DNA of 64,000 bases from Arthrobotrys musiformis (Eukaryota; Ascomycota; Orbiliomycetes; Orbiliales; Orbiliaceae), in the NCBI GenBank assembly GCA_036971715.1, contig JAVHJL010000006.1:1364001-1428000 (forward strand), written 5' to 3'. Shown here one piece after another: positions 11,701 to 24,377 of the stretch. The translations under genes and the position numbers were made by a program. Below the pieces are notes generated by a model. It saw nothing but the letters and a program-made list of their open reading frames with translations, was not told the origin of the DNA and ran no database searches. Numbering within the stretch: the stretch's first letter is position 1; the number at the start of each line of letters is the position of its first letter.

Positions 11701-13380
11701 GTAGGGAAAATCAAGACAAATTTTTTTTTTTTTTTTTTTTTTTGAAATCTGCAGGCGAAATACGATGTCAATCTATATTTTCCAATTTCAGCTAGTATTT
11801 GCTTTTTGGTGGGTCCAACAATTGTACGGATAATCTATCCGGTGGCTATTTTCCCGGAGTAGGGTCGAAACCAACGTTGCAACATTAATCTTGTATTCGA
11901 GACCAACATATCTTCAGACCCTTCTCGACATTCTACATAGCTGAGGCTGTCTAAATGTAGGTCGATATAGACCTAGAATTGGGATGTGAATGTGGAAGCA
12001 TCGCGTCGGTTGGGTATTTACCCCTTTTTACCCAAAAACGATTATATGCGCTCCGTACCGGGTAGCCGAGTTTGAGACTGGAGCACAACCTAGGGGAAGG
12101 CATTGTGGGACCGCCGTGGCTGCAGGTCCCCAGCCAAGCGGAAGAGGAAAGAATAAGGTAGGACCTAAAGAGCAAATGTGGGCTAGAAAGTTGAAGAGGC
12201 TTTGTTTCGCCGCCTTAGGCAGGCTGCTTCTCTCTCGTCACAATAGTGACGACGACGGTAGGAAGGAGTTTCGCATGAATGCTTTGCAGTTCCTGCTGAG
12301 CAACGTGCACAACTGGGTTCCTGGCGCAGGGGGGCAGGTTGATCAATTGGGGTACCTATTCTTTGTAGGTTGAATGCAATGTTGGCATCCGTCAACTGGG
12401 TTGACTCCCGCCTGTATTAACATTACCAGTATCACGGACGGATGCGGGAGGGGGAACTGATTCATGGAGCTGAAAACTCCGTTTTGATTCTAGTGACTTG
12501 CGTACTACTTGCCTAGAGATCGCGGAGAGTATCTGCGGCTCAATAACACTCGTGGCCTGATGTAGAATTAATTACGAAATTATAGCACGATAGTTGAATA
12601 GGATGGATTTGCTATACCATCACTAATGGTAATGAATGGGCAGTGCCTTAACCCGGTGAGGATGGTCCCTGGTGGGGACGAGACCTTAGGGCGAACATTA
12701 TTCCCCTGGCCAACGCTCGGCCCATGCAGGTGGTGGTGCCACGACCCATTTCTCCCTCCTGCAGGCCTGCCGAGTCTTCCCCATGGCGCCTGGACTAAAT
12801 TTCGAGTCGCTGCGGAAGCAAGGAACAACTGGAAGCACCTGTCTGATCCGTTGCAATTTTGGGGGGGAACCATCGTGCTGTTTCTGGCCGGGCGCGCCAA
12901 GTCAGAGCTGAAAGTCGCAGTGGTGATAGAGAGCCCTAAAGTGAGAGCCCCCTGCTCGGAGACCGCTTGGGTATATGAACTTTGGGTCCCCTCCATCGCT
13001 CGTCGCGGGCCTCCTCTGCCTTTTCGCCTCTCGCCCATCTTTCGCCCATTGTCCCCGTTATACGCTCTTGCGTAGTTTCACTCGTTCATAAAATTTGCAA
13101 TCGGCTTGGTCGTCAGTCCTATTTCGAGTAGGTTGACGCATTTGTTCCGACGGGGCATCGTATCTAATCGTAATATTTTTATTTATTTTTATTTTATTTT
13201 CAATCATTATAATCGGGCTGCAGCAGAAAAACGGCGTCGGTGTTGTTCATTTCCAACACGACAAGTTGCAACAATTTCAACGCGAAACTTAGAATTGGTG
13301 ATATATCGATAGCTTTTTTGGTTTCTCAGGAACGGATCTAATGCGATAAATTTTATATTTGTACCTTCTTGTAATCGACT
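8746..13380. other. Long intergenic region, no gene supported
   Basis: About 4.6 kb. I looked for decayed or multi-exon genes next to the prenyltransferase and found none with a recognisable domain. A T23 run lies at 11721-11743. The GC-richer part at 12.1-13.1 kb contains frames on both strands that look like chance. The right end serves as the promoter of the WSC-domain gene. Confidence 0.5.
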
Positions 13381-16300
13381 ATGAAGTACTTTGGCTCCGC
13401 GGGCAGCCTGCTCGCCACGGCTTTGGCCGTTCTTAACTTGGCCCCTTTGGCCTCTTCTCTCGGTGCTACAGATACGATCACCAGCTGTGGTGACAATTCA
13501 AGATCATGTTACGAGACGTATGCAACCCCGTTCGAAGCAGCTTTGGTGGCTCCTGTGCTAATGGAGGAGCCTATAGAAATCATAACATGGACCCCGCCGT
13601 CGTCGGGTCGAGTGCCTTCGGTCAACTGTGGAGAACGACACTCACTGGCAACTATGGCGGTGCTAAGGAGCAGTTATTCGCCCAACCCTTAGTGTTCACA
13701 CCAAGTGCTGGAACTACACAATATGTTTACCTGTCGACGACCCAGAACAAAGTCTACAAGCTCAATGCTAAGACCGGCGAAATCGTTGCTGAGCGTACGC
13801 TTGCCATTCCTTTTTTGGCAACTGACCTTGACGGCTGCTTGGATATCAACCCCCATGTTGGAAATACCGTGCGTAATTGTCATCGAAAAGTATCATGGTG
13901 GTGGCACTTTTTCTAACAATGTGATATAGGCTACTGGTGTTATCGATCCTGACACAGAGACCTGGTACCTGACTATCAAGACCTACAGAGACCAAAGCGA
14001 TGTCGAAAAGGGCCGTCTTAACGGTAGATACTGGATTTATGCTATTGACACGACAACTCTTGCCGACAAACCAAACTTCCCTGTTCCACTTGAGGATCTC
14101 CCCGCCAGGAATAACCCGAAAAGATGGTTCAAGGGTGGTAACCAACATCAACGTCCAGCCTTGTTGCAGCACGGTAATTTCATCTACGCCGGTTTTGCCT
14201 CCCATTGTGTCCACTACAACTTTTCTGGTTGGCTGGTCGGATGGGAGAAGACTTCCGGCTCTATTGTAGAGAGCTATGCTATGCAGGGTGGTCCCGAAGA
14301 CATCACCGTCAAGGGTGGTGGTATTTGGATGTCTGGTGGTGGTATCGCCTCTGATAATCGTGGTTCCATGTGGTTCTCCACTGGCAATGGTTACGCTTCC
14401 CAGTTACACGGTACCCCGGTCCCTGGCAGACAACCTCCATCAGCTTTGGAAGAAGCTGCTGTTCATGCTACCATCGGAGACGACGGCTCTATCAGTATCG
14501 TGGACTTTTTCATGCCTTACGAAAAAGAGGCCCTCGACGGTGCTGATCAAGATTTGGGTACCTCTCCACTTAACATTTCGCCTTTCAGCTGTCCGAATGC
14601 TCCTCGTATTGGTGTCGTCACTGGCAAGAACTCAAAAACCTATTTCCTCAACCTCGACAACCTGGGAGGATACTGTATGAGTGCTACTAAGCAAGATGCC
14701 ATTCTCGGTACTTACAAAAACGAGAACTCCGTTTATGCTGGTGCTGGATTTTATCCTATATCCTCAAGCAGCGGATATATCTATATCAACATCATCCAGT
14801 ATCCCACTCGTGTTTTTCAATTCAGCTGTGATGCAAGCGGAAATCCTCAGTTTGTTCCTGTTGCCGCTAGCACGGAGAAGAACGCTTATATTCTCGGTGT
14901 CGGACACGGTACCATTACTTCGTTCCCTGGCAAGGCCAACAGTGGTCTCTCTTGGGTCTCTGATGTCCAAGGATTTGGATTGCGTATCTACAAAGCCACT
15001 CCTGAGAATGGAATTATCCCGACTCTTCGAACTTTCACCGTCCCTGGTGTCACCAAGTTCCAAAAGCCATCGTTCGGTAACGGTATCGCTTATGTTGGTA
15101 CCAACCAGGGATACCTCTATGCATTTGGGTCCCCTGTCAACTCTCCTTTGGAATGCTCTGACCCTTATGATTTGGGTAGCGCCAACATCGGTTCCTCGAC
15201 CTCCGCTAAGACTGTTTCCTGTCGGGCCAAGATCGCTCTCCAGATTACCGGAGCTGGTCTTTCATCTCTCACCAACTTCCAGCTAAGCAGCGTTCCTAGT
15301 CTCCCAGCTACTATCGCTGCCAATTCGAACTTCACTTTTAGCGCTATCTTCAGCCCTCAGAGTGTTGGAACTTTGACTGCGGATGTTTACCTCAATACCA
15401 CCAACAATGTCGCTGGATATTCCACCCAGGTTGCCGTTTCTTTGAGTGGTACCGGTCGTTCGGCCGATGCCCTCTTGGCCGTTCGTCCTGAGACTGTTAC
15501 CTTCGCTGGATATATCACCGGAACCTCAACCACTGGCGTTGACCAAACATTCATTATTGCCAACGATGGTGACTCGCCGCTTACAATCACCAGCTACCAA
15601 TTCTCCACCCAGTCGACTACTGGCCCGTGGGTCAATCCTACGATTAGCGGGAACACCTATAAGGTCGGACCGTTCACTTTCCACGACCTCCCAACCGCGC
15701 TGGCTGCCAATACTTACGCCGATGTCAACGTCAATTTCTATACCGAGGTTTCATCGTCGTACCCAGTCTATCTCAAGATTAACACCAGTGCTGGAAGCAA
15801 GACTGTTAGCATTCTTGGAACAGCTGCGGATCCACCAAAGGCTCTTATCGAATTCGAGAAGCCGGACGGGAGCGGGTGGGTTGCATATGATCCGAATATC
15901 CCATTCTCTTTCGGCGATGTTCCCCAGCAGACTACCCTCAATCTCAGGCTCCGTGTCAGCAACACCGGTGGTGAAAATGCTGCCTCTCTCTCCATCACTG
16001 TTTCCAAGCCCCCTGTTGGTGCTGGAGGTATAATTGGTGCTTCCAACGGTGTCGACCTTGGAGAAGGTGTTTTGATCCCCGCTGGCCAATCTGAGACTGC
16101 CAATTTGTACTGCTCTGTTCCAAAGGCTCAGCCCAATACCGATCCTTACCAGGGAAGCGCTACTTGGACTATGAACATCAACGACCCTACTTTTGGCAAA
16201 CAGGTTTTCCAGTTTAACTGCAATGCCGTTTCTCAACAATATGGCCCTATGGCGAATGACACTACTGGTCTCTACAGATATATTGGTTGCGCTAAGGAGA

Positions 16301-17918
16301 ACAATCCTAACCGTCAATTGCAGACTCAACTTTGGAGCAAAGCCACCAATGACAATAAGGCCTGTATTGAAGCTTGTTACGCTGCCGGATGGACATTTGC
16401 TGGTACCCAGTACCACTCGGAGTGTTGGTGCGGCAATGTCGTTCCAAAGGAGATTTCCCTCGAGCGAGATTGTACCTTCACTTGCTCTCTCACTGACACC
16501 CAGATGTGCGGTGGTAATGGATACTTCGGTGGCGGTGCTTTCATCTCCCTTTTCGCAAGATCTGACAAGTACGTCCCTGGCGAGCAGCCCACCGGAACAT
16601 CGTCCACGTCGTCGACATCGACTACTCCAACCCCTACTGCAACCGCAAACCCAGCGGTCTATAAGGGATATGTCCACAAGGGATGTTGGTCCGAGCCTAG
16701 TGGCAACCGTGCTATGCCCTATTTGATCGCAGCCAACTCGTCCATGTACATCGAGATGTGTATCGATGCGGCTATCCAAAAGGGATATACCTACTGCGGT
16801 GTTGAATACGGCCAGGAATGTTGGGCTGGTAACTCCATCAGATCTGATTCTGAACAGCTCGCGATTAACCAGTGCAGCTTTCAGTGCCCTGGAAATCCGT
16901 TGGAGAACTGCGGTGCTGGAAGCAAGTTCAATCTTTATGTTTTCGACCCCAGCGCCGTCAGCACTACTACAACCACGACTACGACCACGACTTCGAGCAC
17001 GACTTCAAGCACGACCACGACCACGACCACACCAAGTTCTACGACTACTACAACCACGAGTAAGTTTCTATTCAGATGCCCCCTCCTTACCTAGCTAGAG
17101 TTATATATTTGAGTTCACGAACTAACAATATTTTAGCGACTACGACAAGCTCGAGCTCGACAACGACGTCTAGCACTACCACTTCGAGCACCACCTCGAG
17201 CACCACGACGTCTAGCACTACCACTTCGAGCACCACCTCGAGCACGACGTCTAGCACTACCACTTCGAGCACCACCTCGAGTGCCACGACATCAAGCACG
17301 ACCACCTCGAGCACTACATCGAGCACTACATCGAGCACTACATCGAGCACTACATCGAGCACTACATCGAGCACTACATCGAGCACGACCACCACCAGCT
17401 CGAAGACAACCACTCCAAGCACCACCACTACTACCACGACCACAACCACTACCACCAGCTCAAAGACGACCACCCCAAGCACAACTGCGGCCACTACAAC
17501 AACGACAACCACAAAGGCCACCGCAACTTCGACAACAGTGGTTGTGACCGGTAACCCAAGCACCATTGGTGCCTTTACTACCATGGGCTGCTACCGAGAA
17601 CCAACTGGTATCCGTGCCATGCCAAACGCTTTGTATGCGGACGACGCTATGACAGTTGAGAAGTGTGCCACTGCCTGCGCTAATTATCAATACTTCGGTC
17701 TCGAATACGGACGAGAGTAAGTTTCACCCTTTATATCCCTATACAGACGTTTCAGGAATGAGTACTAACGACGTACTTGTAGATGTTGGTGCGGTAACGT
17801 CTTGAATGTGTCACCAAGCGGTGGTCCAGCTCCACAGAGCGACTGCAGCTTTGCTTGCAAGGGTAATCCGGCTCAGAAGTGTGGTGCTGGAAACAGACTT
17901 GACGCCTACTCCAAGTAG
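13381..17918 (+). CDS. Secreted beta-propeller / Ig-like / triple WSC-domain protein
   Basis: Five exons: 13381-13517, 13577-13868, 13930-17059, 17137-17716 and 17783-17918; 1424 residues. Intron 1 joins CGDNSRS to NHNMDPAVVG and intron 2 joins NPHVGNT to ATGVIDPD. Residues 1-29 are a signal peptide. About 35-540 form a quinoprotein-like beta-propeller (AFGQLWRTTL, VYKLNAKTGEIV, GGGIASDNRGSMWFSTGNG). About 545-910 hold Ig-like choice-of-anchor/ASH-type repeats with phrases such as FSAIFSPQSVGT and LSGTGRS. Three Cys-rich WSC domains follow (about 924-1019, 1054-1151, 1335-1424), each with a CWCGN or CWAGN core; a long TTSS-rich stalk separates the last two. WSC domains bind polysaccharide and occur in wall sensors and adhesive proteins. 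There is no GPI tail or membrane helix at the end, so it is probably secreted or wall-associated. Confidence 0.9.
17150..17520 (+). repeat. Ser/Thr-coding minisatellite in the WSC gene
   Basis: Tandem short units encode TTSS/TTTSS repeats. From about 17311 to 17388 the 12-nt unit TCGAGCACTACA recurs nearly perfectly at least six times. Both flanks of intron 3 (17060-17136) encode the same kind of stalk. Such in-frame minisatellites commonly vary in length between strains. Confidence 0.85.
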
Positions 17919-19261
17919 TCGGTCGTTAACTGTTTTTCTTGTTTTTGCGTCTGCTTTTTATGGTGATAGGCGGGTGGCTATCGGATGCCTATGCCGTGAT
18001 CATTATCATTGTCACCGTGTACAATCATCTATTGGCATATTTCCTATGTTCATATTATTATATTTTCCTACTCTCATTAGCCATCTCCATTGGATTTACA
18101 TGCATGCGGCGTATGCATATTGTCATTTTGTCGGTCATCTTATACGTTATCATATTATTACCATAGGATATATCCAGGGGAAAAGTGTGTAATATGTTCT
18201 TTTTTGGGCGGGATATAATTATGCTATTGCACCATTCCATTGCTTCCTACGCAGATGCGCGAGTGAACATTAATATTATAAGTCCTCCCTAGTGGCTCGG
18301 CCCGGGATAAGACACAGAGGCCCCGCACTAACACCGGGTGTACGCACATACAAAACCCCTCGTGGGCTCAGTTGGGCAAGCTGATGGGGGAAGAATGAGC
18401 TTTGACCGTTTTTGAAGTCGTGAACCACCGTTTGCGGACCCTCATTTATTTTTTTCCCTCTTTTCTCCAGGCTTCGTGATCCCTATATTCGGGCTTTGGC
18501 TATATTAGCCTAGCCCGGCTATTAATATTGGTGGTGGTAGTGGTGGTTGGATTGGCTAATCAAGCTATCTTGCTCGAACCTCGATCCAACAGCTTCCCCA
18601 AGTCGTTCTGCCTTCCCCTCCTCCTCCCCTCAACCCACCACCCACCACTACTCACTATCATCACCACCGCCATCCTCAACATCAACACCATTCCCCTTTA
18701 CCCATCCTCGTTATCTCCCTAGTAGAGGAGAATCCCCACTTCCGTGCTCTCGTATCGGCTGCTGTTTGTCGGTCAGGTTGGGTGACCTGGGTTGAGACGT
18801 GGTATGGCCTACTAGCGCTTGCTCGCTCGTGCTTGCACTTGTGTTCGGCACAGCTAATCGATAACATACTTCTTACTTAAGAACTTACCAGTTCAGTCAC
18901 CGCCATCTCCACAGCCGGTCTATGAACAACTACGGCCGATACCTCTCCACCCGGTAAGCAATAATAACCTCTCATCCAGACCATCGTAGAGCCGGCGGTT
19001 CTATTGATACACGTAGTACGATAGAACACGTCGTTCAGAACGAGGCAATTTGAGGTAGCTTTAAATACCGCCTTGAACACCCCGCACTAGCTCTGTCGTT
19101 CCACTTCCTACAAGCCTACCGAGAAAGCTAATCTCACGTATGGTTGCACCAGTATCGACTCGTTTGTAGTACACGCCTGCTTGAACTTACTTGTTCTACC
19201 CGGGGAATCTCAACTATAAGCTTCAAGCTTCTAGACAGCCAGCGAGCACCCTTCCGACAAG
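17919..19261. other. Intergenic, no gene seen
   Basis: About 1.3 kb: 3' UTR of the WSC gene, then the promoter of the F-box gene. No RNA gene or conserved frame was seen. Confidence 0.55.
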
Positions 19262-21155
19262 ATGACATCCTCCGAGAAAGGCAAGGGCAAGGAAAGCGAT
19301 GTAGACTATCTCCATCTCATCCCGGCGGAGATATGGCTCCAAGTCTTCCAGTCCATGCATGATCTCCGCGATATTCACGGCTTGACAGTAGCTTCTCGAA
19401 CGTGCAAGATGTTCCGAGAATGGGTTGTCCCCATTCTCTACTCTTCCGTCGGCCTTCAAACACACTGCCTTCAGCTACAGCCGTTACCTCCGACTACCGG
19501 AAACGAAATAGATGCTGCTAAAGAGATCGAGATTGATGAACCCATCGATCTCGGAAACCCGGCAGCTCGTCGAGAACGCGCCAAAAAGCGATCTATGAAC
19601 AGATACCATTCCAAAAACCTCCCACCCCGCCATGCTGTCGGTATCTTCCCTGTCCCGAGGCCATATTGGTGTAACTATCGTTATATGAACTCGGTAACAA
19701 CAGATGTCGACATCGTATCCGGGTACTTCGACTCAGACCCGGAAGATACCCTCAAGCCGTTCGTTCAGCACACGAGGACTGTGGTTATCACCAATGAGTG
19801 CCGTCACTCCGACTGTACAACTCTTACGATCGAGCCCGTTATCCAGCTGGCATCCATGAAGAAGCTCACCAGCTTCCGATACGCCATGTGTTGCTCCGAT
19901 GACAACAGCTTGCTCGAGTCTATGCTCACCAAACTGAATGATCCAACCCAGAAGACCGTTGCTATGCAGGAGCTTATCTTCGAGGATGTCTCAAGCGTAG
20001 ACTGCCTCTACGCCAAGCTCCCGCCATTGGACAGCTCCTTCTTACCATCAGAACCTCTCGGGCCGGTCCTCGCCAACATCCGTACACTTCACTTTCTCTG
20101 GCTTACCCGCCTGGAAACTGAGAAGCTTCGCAATCTTCTCTGGTGTGTAAAGGATACCCTCCGAGAGCTCGTCATTGCGGCCAAGCAGGGCCTTTCGCCA
20201 TTTGATGTCTTTGACGGCTGGGCCGGTCGTGGCGAGGAGGACAAGAAGCTCAAGCTGACAACCATGGACATTACATTCTTCATCGACCTCCCCAAGAAAG
20301 TCGACGCGATAATGGCGGCTGTTGATATGCGTGTATTAGAGAACTTTGTCGTAAACACCTACCGTCCTAGCGGCCTTCCAGCGTTCATCCTTGGTTTCAT
20401 GGGCAACCACGCTGATGGCCAGATTTTACTTCGGAATCTTCGAAGTTTGTGGATCGAAGAGCCCCTCTCGAGTTATGAGGATGTTGGTATTTTTTGGGAG
20501 AAGATCTGTCGCCTTCCTCAAATCCAGCGACTTGAAACCGAAATTGACAACAAGAGCCTCTCCGCCCTCCACGATACTCTGAAGGCACAGGCGCAATCCG
20601 AACAGGGCCTGAGCCTCAAGAAGCTTTATGTCACGTTTACGGAGGAAGAGTACAAGAATCTAGAGGCATATCTCGATAATATCGATGTACGTCGCAAGAA
20701 GTTGAATGAGATGCAGGACGTCGGGTTGACCTACATTGGCTGTCATGAGCGATCCGCTCATGTCAACACCTACACAATGACCGATAAGACGGTTCAACCC
20801 TTCCAGGATGTCAATGATCTGAGCGCCTTCTTGGAGGTTCATAAGAACTACAAGAGTAACTTACTAAACGAATCCAGCTATAATGAAGGGGATGAATTTG
20901 GTGGTGAAAGGATTGTAGTCAGTTTGAATGACAAGGAGATGAAGGCTATGCGGGAAGGTTTGGATGCGAGTGTCACGTTGGCAAAACCGAAGTATGCATT
21001 TCTTCTTCCTCTTCTTCTTTTTCATGTCTCCGCTCGATGCTCCGAAACTAATCTCGAATTTCTGAATCGATAGGGACTTCTTCGTCGCATACCCATGGAA
21101 CGGACCGTATACCAAACTCGATCCCACTGGGACCCAGTGCATTTGTGCTCTGTAG
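19262..21155 (+). CDS. F-box protein
   Basis: Two exons, 19262-20991 and 21074-21155, giving 603 residues. The 82-nt intron (GTATGC...TAG) removes a low-complexity tail and adds the ending DFFVAYPWNGPYTKLDPTG. Residues about 16-60 (LHLIPAEIWLQVFQSM then HGLTVASRTCKMFREWVVPILY) match an F-box, the Skp1-binding helix bundle of SCF ubiquitin ligases. The remainder has leucine-rich spacing typical of fungal F-box proteins that recognise unknown substrates, but no clean LRR array. The product would act in the cytosol or nucleus as a substrate adaptor. The target is not predictable. Confidence 0.8.
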
Positions 21156-22130
21156 TGGCCATCTGTTCCCTGGCCATAGGCACCCAACCCGGCGTTCTTT
21201 TCTCAGTTTCCTCGTTTTATTTCCTTTTGGGTTCATGGATATCTCTTATAGAGTTTACAATTTTCTTCGGTGGTCAACGGGTGCCCGGATAGTCAAAGCA
21301 ACTTGAAGAAAACAACGGGAGCTGGAACGGTGGCCTTTCCGTCTTCTTTCTCTTTAATTCTCGGAAAGAGCATCACACCGACACTACGTTCCTTGCCTTC
21401 CCAACTTCCTTTGCCTTTGGTGCCACCCATGCAGTTCTATGTTAGCGCTTCTTCGCATTCAGTTTCAGTTTCAGTTTCTTTCCGGTTCCTGTTTTTTCTT
21501 CTCTTTGGTACGGGGTTGATGTTTTTGAAATTGAATTTATTAAAATACCAGCTACCATATCCTTTCAATATATGATTATGATTTATTTAACTTTAGCATC
21601 CTCTCTTCCTATTGTGCACCTAAGAAGCTTTGAAGGTTTGATTCAGGCGAGGTACTTGCAGGAAAAAAGCTTGACTAGCTTGTTCCTGGCCCTGGAATGC
21701 GGCTCATCCGACATTGACCCCTGACTTTCAAGATGGAAGCTTCCTTTCAAACCACGCGAGGGTCGGTTAGCCTGCAGCTGCCTCTCGCTCGGATTTGAGA
21801 CGATATTCCCTTCCCACGCAGGGCCCACTTTACTCTCGAGCCCCGTCCTTCCAACAAGAAAAAAAAAATAAAATTGTTAGACCACGTAAACTACATAATT
21901 AAACATAATCCCTTTCATCGAATATACTTTAAAGAGCACCGCAAACACCTTCCCTTGAACTGATTCGACTTTCCTTCAGCATTTACAGCTTAATCACGGC
22001 CTTTTTCCTCCCGTCATTATCATCGGAATTATATGCAGCTTTGAGAACATGCACGCCAGTAACCCGTTTGGAACAGAGCCGTTGACATAACGCCCCCCAT
22101 TTATTTCCGAACGGAGGATTTTAGCCGAGG
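21156..22130. other. Intergenic, no gene seen
   Basis: About 975 bp with the 3' UTR of the F-box gene and the promoter of the glycosyltransferase gene; nothing else recognised. Confidence 0.55.
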
Positions 22131-23786
22131 ATGATTCTCAACTTCAATAAACGTCTTTTTACGGCGTTGGTATTTGGGATTACGTTATTTTTCCTGTTTG
22201 TGGAATATACATTCTTTTCGTCGGATGTTATTACGAGGGGGGAGAAGCTGGGAACGACTGGAGGGTATGATTACGATAATGCGGACAACGACGGTGGGAG
22301 CGATTGGTGTTCTCGGGTCGCTGGGAGGCGGTATATTGACGATTTCGCGAGTACCTGGACTATTTCCTGCGATGGTAGCGATGAGAGGAGGGATGTGAGG
22401 GGGGGCATGGTGTGTTTTCAATCACAGATCGAGGAGGAGCCGGATAATTTCTGCGTGGCGAGGAATGCGGTTTATTCTTCCACCCCGATACCGGTTTCGA
22501 AGGAGGACTTGTTCCCGGAACATGGGATTTTACCTCTTGGTGCGGATGGGGGGGAGAAGGTCAATACCCGGCCTTCGAGGCCGTATAAACGGGATACCGA
22601 GCTTCCTCGTGTGCAACCGCGACAATCGCTCCCGTGGAATCCGTGGGCTAGTCAGTGGTCTCTGGACTGTTCGTCGAAGAAGGAGTGGGCGTATGGCGTT
22701 CAACCTCCCTTTAAATTCCGCTCCTACTTTTCCGAAACCGGCGTCGGGCCGCAGTTGAGATGGTTCGATATGAAGCAGAGGAAGAAACAGCAGCATGATC
22801 AGGATCTTGAACGAACCGACGGCGCGGTGCAGGTTAACGGCGAGGGTACCGTCGCGAAGGAGTGTAAAGAATCCATCATGCTGGTGAAATTGGAAGGAGG
22901 GGGGAATATATGGCATACTCTGATGGAAGTCTGGTCTGCTGTATTAACTCTGGATATACTTAAGCGGGCAGCAGAGGCTAAGGAGCATTTATTCGGCAGT
23001 ACCGGAAAGGAAGGGGGAGTCTGGGAGGAAGATAGTATAACGATATACATCCAAGAGAATATGCAAAGCGAGATGGATGCTTCCCCTGTATTCGGACTAT
23101 GGGATGTAGTCACGGGGAAGGACGTCAAAGATGTTAAAGAACTGAAGGATGGGTGCTATAAATCCGTTATACTACCTCTAGCCGGCGGGGCGAATCCGTT
23201 TTGGAAGGATCACTGGAAGGAGAGAAACTGTGAGAGATCTAGTCTCGTGGATGGGTTCGTCGGGAAGGTTATGAAGTTTTATGGAGTTGAAGACGCCCCA
23301 GCCGCCGTCAAAGGCGCCGATGCTGAAGAACAGGAGAGAGTGAAGATTAGAATTATCGGAAGACAGCATAATCGAAAGATTCTCCGACTATTCGACTATA
23401 TTAAGACCCTACAAACGACCTACCCGGACGCAGATATTGAAATCACGAAACTGGAGAGGCTGGACGTAACGGAACAACTACGGATGATGAGAAAGACGGA
23501 CATTTTGATAGGAGTAACGGGGGCCGGGTTAACACATACGATGTTCCTAAGAAAGGGAGCCGCGGTAGTGGAACTGACCCAGCCGGAGCCGTTTACATAC
23601 TTTGGATTCGGAAATATCGCGAAGATGAGAGGCATCGAGTACTTTGCGGTGCACGGCCAAAAGAGGGAGGGCAAGTCCAGCATCAACTGGCAGGAGGATA
23701 ACGTTCTTGTCGACGAGCGGGCTCTTGTGGAAGTCGTTGGGAAGGCCATCGAGGGCCAGAAAAGGAGGAAGGGCATTGGGAGTTAA
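22131..23786 (+). CDS. GT61 (DUF563/EOGT-like) glycosyltransferase, type II membrane protein
   Basis: Single exon of 551 residues. A short cytosolic tail and one hydrophobic segment (about residues 10-28, ALVFGITLFFLFVEYTF) give a Golgi type II topology. The C-terminal half has the GT61 pattern: a GGNIWHTLMEVWSAVLTLD block (about 255-275), IRIIGRQHNRKILRLFDYI (about 403-421), then IEITKLERLDVTEQLRMMRKTD, ILIGVTGAGLTH (about 457-468) and FLRKGAAVVEL. The family includes xylosyl-, arabinosyl- and O-GlcNAc transferases acting on glycans or EGF-like domains. The usual His before the Gly-Ala-Gly loop appears to be Thr here. Donor and acceptor are unknown. It converges on the transporter gene downstream. 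Confidence 0.82.
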   Translation: MILNFNKRLFTALVFGITLFFLFVEYTFFSSDVITRGEKLGTTGGYDYDNADNDGGSDWCSRVAGRRYIDDFASTWTISCDGSDERRDVRGGMVCFQSQIEEEPDNFCVARNAVYSSTPIPVSKEDLFPEHGILPLGADGGEKVNTRPSRPYKRDTELPRVQPRQSLPWNPWASQWSLDCSSKKEWAYGVQPPFKFRSYFSETGVGPQLRWFDMKQRKKQQHDQDLERTDGAVQVNGEGTVAKECKESIMLVKLEGGGNIWHTLMEVWSAVLTLDILKRAAEAKEHLFGSTGKEGGVWEEDSITIYIQENMQSEMDASPVFGLWDVVTGKDVKDVKELKDGCYKSVILPLAGGANPFWKDHWKERNCERSSLVDGFVGKVMKFYGVEDAPAAVKGADAEEQERVKIRIIGRQHNRKILRLFDYIKTLQTTYPDADIEITKLERLDVTEQLRMMRKTDILIGVTGAGLTHTMFLRKGAAVVELTQPEPFTYFGFGNIAKMRGIEYFAVHGQKREGKSSINWQEDNVLVDERALVEVVGKAIEGQKRRKGIGS

Positions 23787-24377
23787 TATGGTTATCATCT
23801 CGGAGGGATCCATACATTCTCTGGTACTGGCCAGATTCACGATAGGATTTATATCGGAGTTATGGAGGAAGGATCTAATCTGGGTCGTATCTTTTGGCGT
23901 TCATATGATCATGTTAATTTGGACTCGCTGGCTTGTAATTCATAGCTTATAATTTTGTATATTAAACTCTGATAATGTTGATTCCACATTCACGAAAGAT
24001 CAATTCATACATTCTATAGAATGGATCTTGTAGCCAAATGTCGTGGAGTGAATATGAAGCATAGTCTATCGTATGCCATTATATTAATCGTAGAATGCAT
24101 ATCTAGATCTACCTGTACAACTGTATCAAACAATAGTTCTTTCATACGGCCACGCAATGCAATGCTCTTATAAAATGCAAAACCAAGTCATATGCTTTTG
24201 GCTAAATCAAACAAGACGTCTCGAAAAAGAAAAGAGCGCGGGAGTGGCGATAACTCCCCCGTGAAATGCATTATTAATATTACCATTATATATCCCATCA
24301 AAATGAAACGAAGAGAAGGAGTGTCATGCATGCGGGTGTTCAAAGAATATAGACCCGTTTAAATCCGATCTATCGTT
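23787..24377. other. Convergent intergenic region
   Basis: About 590 bp between two convergent genes, very AT-rich; shared 3' UTR space. Nothing else seen. Confidence 0.6.

Noticed and set aside
12580..13075. Frames of about 150 codons on both strands before the WSC gene
   Set aside because: Composition is not protein-like and the two frames mirror each other; read as promoter DNA.
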